From: Candidatus Sulfotelmatobacter sp.
GTDB lineage: Bacteria; Acidobacteriota; Terriglobia; Terriglobales; Acidobacteriaceae
Length of the DNA stretch: 6,096 bases
Reading direction: 5' to 3'
Assembly (NCBI GenBank): GCA_030037575.1
Contig: JASHRB010000387.1
Span: forward strand, 1-6,096
Shown here: piece after piece, positions 1 through 5,680 of the stretch
Layout of the letters: every line of letters begins with the position of its first letter
Numbering within the stretch: the first letter of the stretch is position 1
Position numbers and translations under genes: made by a program
The notes under the pieces: model-generated
Databases searched by the model: none
Told to the model about the DNA's origin: nothing
The model's input: the letters and a program-made list of their open reading frames with translations, nothing else

Positions 1-269
1 ATCACGCCCACGTCATCACCGGCGTGGCTTTGTCACTGATTCTGGGAGGAGCGATCGGTAATCTATGGGACCGCATCACCAGCGGCCGCGTGGTTGATTT
101 TCTGCTGTTCTACGTGAAGCGTTACCAGTGGCCGGTGTTCAACCTTGCGGATAGCGCGATTGTGGTGGGCGCAGGGTTGCTGATACTGGAAATAATGTTC
201 GGTAGAAACAGGGATCAAAGCTCGCACTCACGAAAGGTCTCGGCCGCGAGAGATTCGGGGTATATGTAA
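1..269 (+). CDS. lspA: Lipoprotein signal peptidase (signal peptidase II), 3' part
   Basis: This is the C-terminal 88 codons of LspA, the inner-membrane aspartyl protease that cleaves the signal peptide from diacylglyceryl-prolipoproteins. The start lies beyond the left edge; the frame is open from base 3 and stops at TAA 267-269. Two family signatures are visible. The first is [10 protein letters not shown], whose Asp (codon 69-71) is one catalytic residue. The second is [11 protein letters not shown], whose Asp (codon 150-152) is the other. The VVDFL stretch between them is also typical. A final hydrophobic segment ([14 protein letters not shown]) fits the last transmembrane helix, followed by a short polar, basic cytoplasmic tail of about 20 residues. 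Nothing suggests inactivation in the part seen. The next gene is convergent, so this is probably the end of its transcription unit, though I see no clear terminator. Confidence 0.96.
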   Translation, partial: HAHVITGVALSLILGGAIGNLWDRITSGRVVDFLLFYVKRYQWPVFNLADSAIVVGAGLLILEIMFGRNRDQSSHSRKVSAARDSGYM

Positions 270-729
270 AATCGGGGGCGAGCGATCAAGCATTCTTCGC
301 GCGGCCCAAGCCCCAGCCGCCTTTCGAATCGCGGACGTCCCCCCCCGATACACCAACGCCCTGCAGGACGAAGTAGAGGATAGTCACGCCCATAACCTCT
401 CCGAGCCGGTGGCGGGAGCAGCAGAGCCACACCGCAATTGCGGGGCGGCGTACCGCTTCGATGGTATCTAAAAACGTCCGTGTCTCCCTCCTCGGCCAGG
501 CGAGCAGACAAGCAACCGAGCCCCACGCAGCATGGGCAATTGCCGATCTTGCGGAGCATCACGTCAGCCATTTGAGAGTGCATGAGATAGCAAACCAGAG
601 AAACCATGGACGCCCAGGGCGGCAGTAGTTTCGGCATGCCAGGGCCATCCGAGGGAGGGGGAAAGCGGGAAGCTAAACACGGATTTGGGAAAGGTCGGGG
701 AGTGGGTCGTTTTTTAGCCGCCGGGCTAG
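270..729. other. Gene-poor intergenic region between convergent genes
   Basis: About 460 bp separate lspA from the convergent lytic transglycosylase gene. Several frames stay open for 60-140 codons, the longest on the - strand from 637 to 215, but the latter runs into lspA and its product is rich in Arg, Pro and Gly with no recognisable motif. That is what GC-rich non-coding DNA gives. I found no tRNA-like fold and no hairpin followed by a T run for either gene. Minor landmarks are an eight-C run (339-346) and two short palindromes centred on CAATTG: CCGCAATTGCGG at 432-443 and GGCAATTGCC at 537-546. It could be decayed coding sequence, but I cannot identify a parent gene. Confidence 0.6.
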
Positions 730-3108
730 CTACGGCGTCCCATACAACTGCTTATAGACGCTTGCATTTCGCAGGATGGCCTGCACGTACTCGCGCGTCT
801 CGGTAAAAGGAATCGATTCCACGAACTCCTCTGGGTCGCGGTACTTGCCGTCGTTCAGCCATTCTTCCACGCGGTCCGAGCCGGCGTTGTAGGCGGCGAG
901 TGCGTATTCGAATCCGCCAAATTTATCGACCATACCGCGAAAATAACGTGTGCCCAGCTCAAGATTCACGGCGGGCGAGTACAACTGGCTTGGGTTGTAA
1001 CGCCTCATTTTTTCGAGGCGGGCGACCACGCGCCCGGTTTTCGGCAGCAATTGCATCAGGCCGACCGCGTTCGCTCGCGAAACCGCGTTGGGATTAAACT
1101 CCGACTCCTGCCGGATCAGCGACGCCACCAGATACGGATCAAGCCCGTTGGCCGCTGCGCAGCGCTTCAGGTCGTTCCAATAAGCCTTGGGAAACAGTGC
1201 CTCCCAATAGCTGCGTGGCAAATCCGGAATATCCAGCGCAAAATAATTCGGCGCCGAGTGCTTCATCACTTCGATTGCCCGATCGTACTGCCCGGTCTCC
1301 AGATACAATCGTGCCTCCTCCGCCGGAACCCAGCTTCCGCCTTCGGCCGGCGAGACCGCCTGTAACTCGCGCACGGCAAAATCGACCAGCCCGCCGTTGC
1401 CCAGCAACTCGGCTTTCTGCACGTGCAGTTCGTCGGTGGGAGGATCTGTTTCCTTGACCTTTACGTCGCTTTCGAGCGGCGGCACGCGATCGAGAACAGG
1501 ATAGTCGGCCATCGAATCGGCAACTGCGGGCAGGTGCTTCATCCGATCCCGTGCCAGCTCGGCGTAATAGAAATTGCGGTAGCGCTCGGAAAGCTTCATG
1601 TAAAACGCATGCGCCATGGCGAGCTGATCGTCGTCTTCAGCGAGCCGCGCCCGCCAATACAGAGCCGCGGGAGTCTCCGCGCCCGTTGGATACAGCGTGA
1701 CTTGTTCTTCGAATGCCTTCTTGGCTTCTTGGTTGCGCCCCTGCCGCAGTGTAAGCCACGCGGCTTTCCAGTGAACGTACGATGCCCGCGGGCCCTCGGG
1801 AAATCTCTGCTGCGCTTCGCGATAGGCGTCGAGCGCCTGATCGTACTGGTGATGAACTAAGTGCAGATTCGCTGCCGAGAGAAGTGCCTGCTCTAACCAG
1901 AGGCTGGTCGGCGAGGACTGGCGCAATGCTTCCACCGTGCGGTAAAAAGTGTCGTTATCGTTCGAAGCGAAAGCCACCTGGCCAAGCAAATAAAGCCGCT
2001 CAGCACTCTCCTCACCCGTCAGGTTTTCCAAAGTGGACAGAACCTGCTTTGCATCGCGATTACGCCCTGCGCGACGCAAAGCGTCTGCCAGCGCAAGTTG
2101 CATGGCAGGCCGATCCTGCGGGTTCGCTTCTGCCGCCAGCGTGCGGTACTCCTCGGCCGCGTCGGCGTAGCGTTTCCGCCTCATCAATTCGGAGGCACGC
2201 GTCTCTCGCTCCTTCGCCGTCGGAGCCGGTATGAGTGACAGTTTTTCTAATGCGGCGTGCGCGTCGTCGGCTTCGCCGCTCGCGGGCATCATGTAATAGA
2301 CATTTTCAAACGCCTCGGCTGCTTGGGTCGTTTGCCCAAGCGCTACATAAGCGTTCCCTATGGCAAATTCCACATCCGACCGCATGGGCGTGCGAATCGG
2401 TTCCAGCACAGCGACAGCCTCGCCCGGTTGGCCTTCTGCAACCAGCGCGTCGGCGTAGCTCACGGCCGCATCCCGCACCAATAACGAATCCAGATGGGCT
2501 TTGCTGAAGTCGAGGAGATTTGCGATGGCCTCGGCCGTGCGTCCGGTTTGCAGGTACGACGTTCCCAGATAGTAGGCGACATAATCGCCTAAATCTCCCG
2601 CATGCACCTTGGCGCGATTCAGAGGATCGATGGCCTTGGGATAATCATGATCGAGCACGTGCGCGTAACCGATGACGAGCCAGGCCAGCGCACCCGCGTC
2701 TTCTTTCGCATGAAGCCGCGCAAAATGTTCGACTCCGGCATAGGCGGGCAGAGATCGATCTTGGAGAAGCTGCTGCGCCATGGGCCGCAGGCTGGCTGAG
2801 GCCACAAACGCTTGCCGCATGCGCCGTACGCGCGGCGACAGCGGCCGCCGGTGCACATTCGAGTAATGCGCGTGAGCCGAGCCGGTCGTTTGCTTTCGAG
2901 TTGCAGTTGCCCGTTTCGCCGGAGGGTTGGGCTTTTCGGTGGCCTCGCCGGTGCGTGATGCCGTCTGCGTCGCTGTCATTCCCGTCTGATTTTGAATGAA
3001 CGCGGTTGGCGACGGCGATGCGGTTCCCATGCGAGGAAACAGAACGCCGGACAAGACTGGAAGAATTAGCCCGGCAAATCCCCACCACCACTTCGAACCT
3101 GAGCTCAC
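730..3108 (-). CDS. Membrane-anchored soluble lytic transglycosylase (Slt70-like, TPR repeats plus C-terminal SLT domain)
   Basis: The product cleaves the MurNAc-GlcNAc bond of peptidoglycan to leave 1,6-anhydro ends, acting in the periplasm during wall turnover. From GTG 3108 it has 792 residues. Residues 7-24 are a hydrophobic segment (three Trp, then GFAGLILPVLSGVLF) after a Lys, acting as a signal peptide or N-terminal anchor; there is no lipobox Cys. Residues 30 to about 100 are a Thr/Ser/Pro/Lys-rich linker. Residues about 110-590 are helical TPR-like repeats, including the YWRARLAE type of motif seen in Slt proteins. Residues about 645-785 are the SLT catalytic domain: RQESEFNPNAVS with catalytic Glu668 (codon 1107-1105), GLMQLLP, then AAYNAG near the end. 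The frame is open to an ATG at 3252, but that would overlap the upstream gene by 38 bp. GTG 3108 has a strong ribosome site and starts just before the signal segment, so I prefer it. It probably shares an operon with the GAF gene, 106 bp upstream. Confidence 0.93.
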   Translation of the reverse strand: MSSGSKWWWGFAGLILPVLSGVLFPRMGTASPSPTAFIQNQTGMTATQTASRTGEATEKPNPPAKRATATRKQTTGSAHAHYSNVHRRPLSPRVRRMRQAFVASASLRPMAQQLLQDRSLPAYAGVEHFARLHAKEDAGALAWLVIGYAHVLDHDYPKAIDPLNRAKVHAGDLGDYVAYYLGTSYLQTGRTAEAIANLLDFSKAHLDSLLVRDAAVSYADALVAEGQPGEAVAVLEPIRTPMRSDVEFAIGNAYVALGQTTQAAEAFENVYYMMPASGEADDAHAALEKLSLIPAPTAKERETRASELMRRKRYADAAEEYRTLAAEANPQDRPAMQLALADALRRAGRNRDAKQVLSTLENLTGEESAERLYLLGQVAFASNDNDTFYRTVEALRQSSPTSLWLEQALLSAANLHLVHHQYDQALDAYREAQQRFPEGPRASYVHWKAAWLTLRQGRNQEAKKAFEEQVTLYPTGAETPAALYWRARLAEDDDQLAMAHAFYMKLSERYRNFYYAELARDRMKHLPAVADSMADYPVLDRVPPLESDVKVKETDPPTDELHVQKAELLGNGGLVDFAVRELQAVSPAEGGSWVPAEEARLYLETGQYDRAIEVMKHSAPNYFALDIPDLPRSYWEALFPKAYWNDLKRCAAANGLDPYLVASLIRQESEFNPNAVSRANAVGLMQLLPKTGRVVARLEKMRRYNPSQLYSPAVNLELGTRYFRGMVDKFGGFEYALAAYNAGSDRVEEWLNDGKYRDPEEFVESIPFTETREYVQAILRNASVYKQLYGTP

Positions 3109-3116
3109 TGCTTTTG

Positions 3117-3122
3117 CCTTCT
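3117..3122 (-). promoter_or_regulatory. Ribosome binding site that decides the transglycosylase start
   Basis: On the - strand AGAAGG lies eight bases before GTG 3108-3106, a good Shine-Dalgarno match at normal spacing. The competing in-frame ATG at 3252-3250 has only GGAAG abutting it, too close to work well, and lies inside the preceding gene. Starting at GTG also puts the hydrophobic signal segment at the very N-terminus, as expected for an exported enzyme. Confidence 0.7.
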
Positions 3123-3214
3123 GCGAATCACCGCCAAAAATCAAACCCAAGGAGAGAAGAACCGGGAACTTTGCTCCAGCGAACTGGCCGACCCACTGGA
3201 GAACGTTGCCCCAC

Positions 3215-4366
3215 TTATCCTTTGAAGTTCGCACCCATGATCGAGAGGTCATCTTCCGCCAGGCTGCGCAGCAATTCCTGCTGGAAATAGTCTGCGCTTG
3301 CCGCGACAGTGCCCCCGTAGCGTTTCTGGAATGTTCCGCGGCTCTTCTCGATGTCTTCTTTCAGCCGGTCGTATAAGTCCTTGTTACGCCGTCCTTCGGC
3401 AACTTTCGCCTGGTTGTACAGCTTGATCTCATCGACCAGCAGGCGTGCAAACCGTTGCGCTTTGCGATGCGTATCGGCGTCTTCCGCCGACAATCCCGCC
3501 AGCGGATCAGCCGCTGCAGCCGGTGCCGCTCCCGCGCTGGCATGAGCTGCGGCAACTTCTACTACTTCCGCAGGTTCCGGTGGGCTAGCAGGAGTAGCAG
3601 GGCTTGCCACTGCGTGTTTCGGCGCATGACCAGCGAATGGATCGGAAAACGAAGAAACAGTCTGTACCGGCGGAGCTGCAGCCTCGGCGCGGCTAACCGT
3701 CGCGCTGTCCTCTTTTGCGGCTGCCTGCTTGCGCAGCGAAGAAACTTCCAGCCAGGCGCCGGTTGCCATGACCAGCAACTCAATGGCTGCTGAGTCAAGC
3801 TTGCCCCCCTCGCCGCCGTCGGCGTAAACGAGCGCGGCCACTTTGTCTTTCAGCAGCAGCGGCAGCATCAACACCTGCTCGTTCGACGGCTCGCCAAACT
3901 GATCGACGAATGACTTGCCCATTTCCGCGATGTTTCCCGGTGTGGCAACTCGATTGTGATAAGAATGGGCCACTGGGCCGGCGCTTAGATCGAGTGCAAA
4001 ATCCTTTACCGCTTCTTCATCGCCCATGCCGCGTGATTGCCATCCGGAGGCGGCGCCGGACTTCACCACAAAGAGCGCGCTGCGGGCGCAATATGCGCTG
4101 GCAGCATCGAGCAGAGAGCGCAGAATTTCTTTTTGCGTGGAACCCGTATGGATGCTGGCGACCGCGCGAACCAGATCGCCCGAACCTTCTTCCGGAGAGG
4201 CAGAACCGGCAGCTGCCTGGGCGGGCAGCGACGCCAGAACTTGCTCGGCGATCTGCGCCTGCAATTGCGGCAGTTGCGCCTGCAAAGACTCCGCGACCGC
4301 GCCTTCGACAATCTGCCGAAGCTCGCCTCGCCCCGCCGCTGTTTCCTTCTCTTTATGTTTGGCCAT
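3215..4366 (-). CDS. GAF-domain protein with conserved C-terminal helical module, function unknown
   Basis: This is a predicted soluble cytoplasmic protein of 383 residues with no signal peptide or membrane segment. Four parts are visible. Residues about 12-50 are helical and Gln/Ala/Leu rich, probably a short coiled coil. Residues about 65-215 look like a degenerate GAF fold, with the typical late strand pattern MLPLLLKDKVAALVYADGG and a final helix. Residues about 215-297 are a disordered Ala/Pro/Ser/Val linker. Residues 298-383 form a charged helical module starting HRKAQRFARLLVDEIKLYN and including DLYDRLKEDIEKSR and YFQQELLRSLAEDD. From memory, similar tails end various GAF or zinc-ribbon proteins in Acidobacteriota and other phyla; no function is known to me. 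GAF domains commonly sense ligands or mediate dimerisation, so a sensory or scaffold role is inferred only. No kinase, cyclase or DNA-binding domain is attached. The ATG lacks a strong ribosome site. It lies upstream of, and probably in operon with, the lytic transglycosylase. Confidence 0.82.
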   Translation of the reverse strand: MAKHKEKETAAGRGELRQIVEGAVAESLQAQLPQLQAQIAEQVLASLPAQAAAGSASPEEGSGDLVRAVASIHTGSTQKEILRSLLDAASAYCARSALFVVKSGAASGWQSRGMGDEEAVKDFALDLSAGPVAHSYHNRVATPGNIAEMGKSFVDQFGEPSNEQVLMLPLLLKDKVAALVYADGGEGGKLDSAAIELLVMATGAWLEVSSLRKQAAAKEDSATVSRAEAAAPPVQTVSSFSDPFAGHAPKHAVASPATPASPPEPAEVVEVAAAHASAGAAPAAAADPLAGLSAEDADTHRKAQRFARLLVDEIKLYNQAKVAEGRRNKDLYDRLKEDIEKSRGTFQKRYGGTVAASADYFQQELLRSLAEDDLSIMGANFKG

Positions 4367-4440
4367 TGCCCGGGAGAACTGTATCCTCGCAAATTGTCAC
4401 GGCTGCGGCAACACTTCTTCGACCGATGCCTTAAACGCTG

Positions 4441-4469
4441 ATTATACGGCACTTGCGCGATCGTCCCAG
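4441..4469 (-). promoter_or_regulatory. Candidate sigma-70-type promoter for the GAF/transglycosylase pair
   Basis: Read on the - strand, a perfect TATAAT lies at 4446-4441. At 17 bp spacing the -35 position (4469-4464) reads CTGGGA, only 3 of 6 matches to TTGACA. Transcription would start near 4434 and leave a leader of about 67 nt before the ATG at 4366. The -10 box is convincing and the -35 box is weak, so an activator may be needed. Confidence 0.5.
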
Positions 4470-4554
4470 AGTACGTCAGGACGTGTTCGACCGCGTACCG
4501 CCTGCACTCTTCGACTCTATCGCAAATGCTGTGCCGATCAAAACGACAAAGCGG

Positions 4555-4585
4555 TTGGTCAAACACCAGAGTTACCAAGTAAAAT
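4555..4585 (+). promoter_or_regulatory. Possible promoter of the sigma/anti-sigma operon
   Basis: On the + strand, TTGGTC (4555-4560) and TAAAAT (4580-4585) resemble -35 and -10 boxes, but their 19 bp spacing is long (18 if TGGTCA is used). The would-be -35 box and spacer carry an inverted repeat, TTGGT (4555-4559) and ACCAA (4574-4578), that could be a small operator. I did not find an ECF-type GGAAC...GTC promoter near the gene, so autoregulation by the sigma factor is not shown by the sequence. Confidence 0.3.
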
Positions 4586-4644
4586 AACAGCGACTCATAA
4601 GCAAAGATTTTTCTTCATACGCAAAATACTGCATCGCCAAGAGA

Positions 4645-5295
4645 ATGGGAGCCATCCAAAACAGGCTAGAGGGGCCGGTTACAGACGAGCTGGCTCTTGT
4701 ACAAGCGGCCAAGCGGGGTGACGACTCGGCTTTTGAAGAGTTGGTTCGCCGCTACGACCGTAACGTTTTCAGGATCGCGCAGCACATTACGCAGAACCGC
4801 GAAGACGCGGAAGACGTGGTGCAGGAAGCCTTCCTGAAGGCCTATGGGAATTTGGCCAAGTTTCAGGAGCAGTCGAAGTTTTACACGTGGCTGGTGCGGA
4901 TCGCCGTCAACGAAGCACTGATGAAGTTGCGGCGAAGGAAGCCAGAGCGCACGGTTTCGCTCGATGAGGACATTAAAACCGAAGACGATTCGCTTCCGCG
5001 GGAGATCGCGGACTGGAGCCCCAATCCGGAGCAGCAATACAATCAGGCGGAACTGCGGGAGATATTAAGCAAGACGATCCAGGGCCTTCCCCCGGGCTTT
5101 CGGACCGTGTTTGTACTGAGAGACGTGGAGGGGCTTTCGACCGAAGAAACAGCCGCGGCGCTAGAATTGAGCGTGCCCGCCGTTAAGTCGCGACTGCTGC
5201 GGGCACGCCTGCAGCTTCGCGAGCGGCTGGGGCGATTCTTTCAGAAGCGCGAGAATGGAGACGGTCAACGTGACAGTGGAGATGGCAACCGGTGA
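4645..5295 (+). CDS. ECF-family RNA polymerase sigma factor (RpoE-like)
   Basis: This 216-residue protein has the two-domain layout of extracytoplasmic-function sigma factors, which direct RNA polymerase to a small regulon when released from an anti-sigma factor. Sigma region 2 covers about residues 26-98: AFEELVRRYDRNVFRIA, the core-binding helix DAEDVVQEAFLKAY, and the -10-recognition helix around TWLVRIAVNEALMKLRRRK. An acidic linker follows (about 105-135). Region 4 covers about 138-195: LPPGFRTVFVLRDVEGLSTEETAAAL, then the recognition helix VPAVKSRLLRARLQLRERL. Length is normal for the family and no long extra C-terminal domain is present. The ATG at 4645 is the plausible start but has only a weak upstream AAGAGA. 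Its TGA stop overlaps the GTG start of the anti-sigma gene, so the two are coupled. The hydrophilic Gly/Asp tail (residues 203-216) overlaps the anti-sigma translation signals. Confidence 0.95.
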   Translation: MGAIQNRLEGPVTDELALVQAAKRGDDSAFEELVRRYDRNVFRIAQHITQNREDAEDVVQEAFLKAYGNLAKFQEQSKFYTWLVRIAVNEALMKLRRRKPERTVSLDEDIKTEDDSLPREIADWSPNPEQQYNQAELREILSKTIQGLPPGFRTVFVLRDVEGLSTEETAAALELSVPAVKSRLLRARLQLRERLGRFFQKRENGDGQRDSGDGNR

Positions 5296-5549
5296 AATGC
5301 TCTGAATTTTTGCACGAGCTGACCAATTATCTGGACGGAGTGCTCGACGAACCCACGAAAATCGAGCTGGAAAATCATCTTTCGTGGTGCCACAACTGTT
5401 ACGTCGTCTGCGACACTACCAAGAAGACCATCGAAATTTATCGCGACTCCCAGCTTTACGAACTGCCCGAGGATCTTCGTACCCGCCTTCGCTCGGCCAT
5501 CATGACCAAGTGCCAGCAGCACAAGAAACGCGGCCCCGAGACCGTTTAA
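5292..5549 (+). CDS. Soluble zinc-finger (ZAS/zf-HC2) anti-sigma factor
   Basis: This small protein of 85 residues probably binds and silences the ECF sigma factor encoded just before it. The GTG start is the only start in this frame near the sigma stop; GTGA is shared by both genes, and a GGAG (5278-5281) ten bases upstream can serve as ribosome site. The zinc-binding signature H-x3-C-x2-C is His29, Cys33, Cys36 (HLSWCHNC). Cys3 lies 26 residues before His29, the spacing I recall for the ligands of the redox-sensing anti-sigma RsrA (Cys11, His37, Cys41, Cys44). Cys40 and Cys74 are further thiols. No transmembrane helix follows, so it should act in the cytoplasm rather than sense the envelope. 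Whether it responds to oxidants, zinc or something else is inference. The TAA stop (5547-5549) directly abuts an insertion-sequence end, yet the protein looks complete. Confidence 0.9.
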   Translation: MKCSEFLHELTNYLDGVLDEPTKIELENHLSWCHNCYVVCDTTKKTIEIYRDSQLYELPEDLRTRLRSAIMTKCQQHKKRGPETV

Positions 5550-5563
5550 CCTAGATTCGGCGT
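5550..5563. repeat. Terminal inverted repeat of the IS1380-family element
   Basis: The sequence CCTAGATTCGGCGT matches 12 of 14 bases of the ISEcp1 left repeat (CCTAGATTCTACGT, recalled from the literature), differing only at the two bases after CCTAGATTC. ISEcp1 is a member of the IS1380 family, in agreement with the transposase. A subterminal imperfect inverted repeat, GGCGTGAATTCCC at 5559-5571 and GGGAATCCGGCGCC at 5601-5614, may be part of the transposase binding site. Confidence 0.8.
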
Positions 5564-5680
5564 GAATTCCCCCAGTTGTGCACAAAAATGGGCAGAAAAC
5601 GGGAATCCGGCGCCAAGATTTTGCAGCAGTCGTCGATTTTCATAGAGTAGTCATTCTGACGGCGACCTGAAGAATGAAAG

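Noticed and set aside
215..637. 140-codon open frame on the - strand
   Set aside because: It overlaps the end of lspA antisense, has Arg/Pro/Gly-rich low-complexity content, no recognisable motif and no good ribosome site.
709..728. T-rich run and TAGCC/GGCTA hairpin at the 3' end of the transglycosylase as an intrinsic terminator
   Set aside because: Read in the direction of the gene the hairpin is followed by A residues, not T; on the + strand the T run precedes the hairpin. Neither orientation fits.
606..806. 66-codon + strand frame at the 3' end of the transglycosylase
   Set aside because: About a third of it is antisense to the conserved SLT domain coding sequence; composition is Gly/Arg-rich and uninformative.
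4374..4402. GAACT plus GTCA spacing resembling an ECF promoter on the + strand
   Set aside because: It would start transcription about 240 bp before the sigma gene, just upstream of and antisense to the start region of the GAF gene; the match is short and expected by chance.
4063..4578. 171-codon - strand frame overlapping the start of the GAF gene
   Set aside because: It reads the GAF gene in the wrong frame, and its product is rich in Arg, Cys and Ser with no motif.
4026..4721. 231-codon + strand open frame crossing the GAF gene, the divergent region and the sigma start
   Set aside because: It is antisense to the GAF gene and overlaps the start of the sigma gene in another frame; the product has no domain and shows the Arg/Ala/Ser/Cys composition of shadow frames.
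5265..5585. 106-codon - strand frame antisense to the anti-sigma gene
   Set aside because: It covers a clearly real gene on the other strand and crosses the IS boundary, with no recognisable product.
5559..5614. Inverted repeat after the anti-sigma gene as an operon terminator
   Set aside because: It lies inside the IS end, has a long loop and mismatches and is not followed by a T run; it fits better as a subterminal IS repeat.
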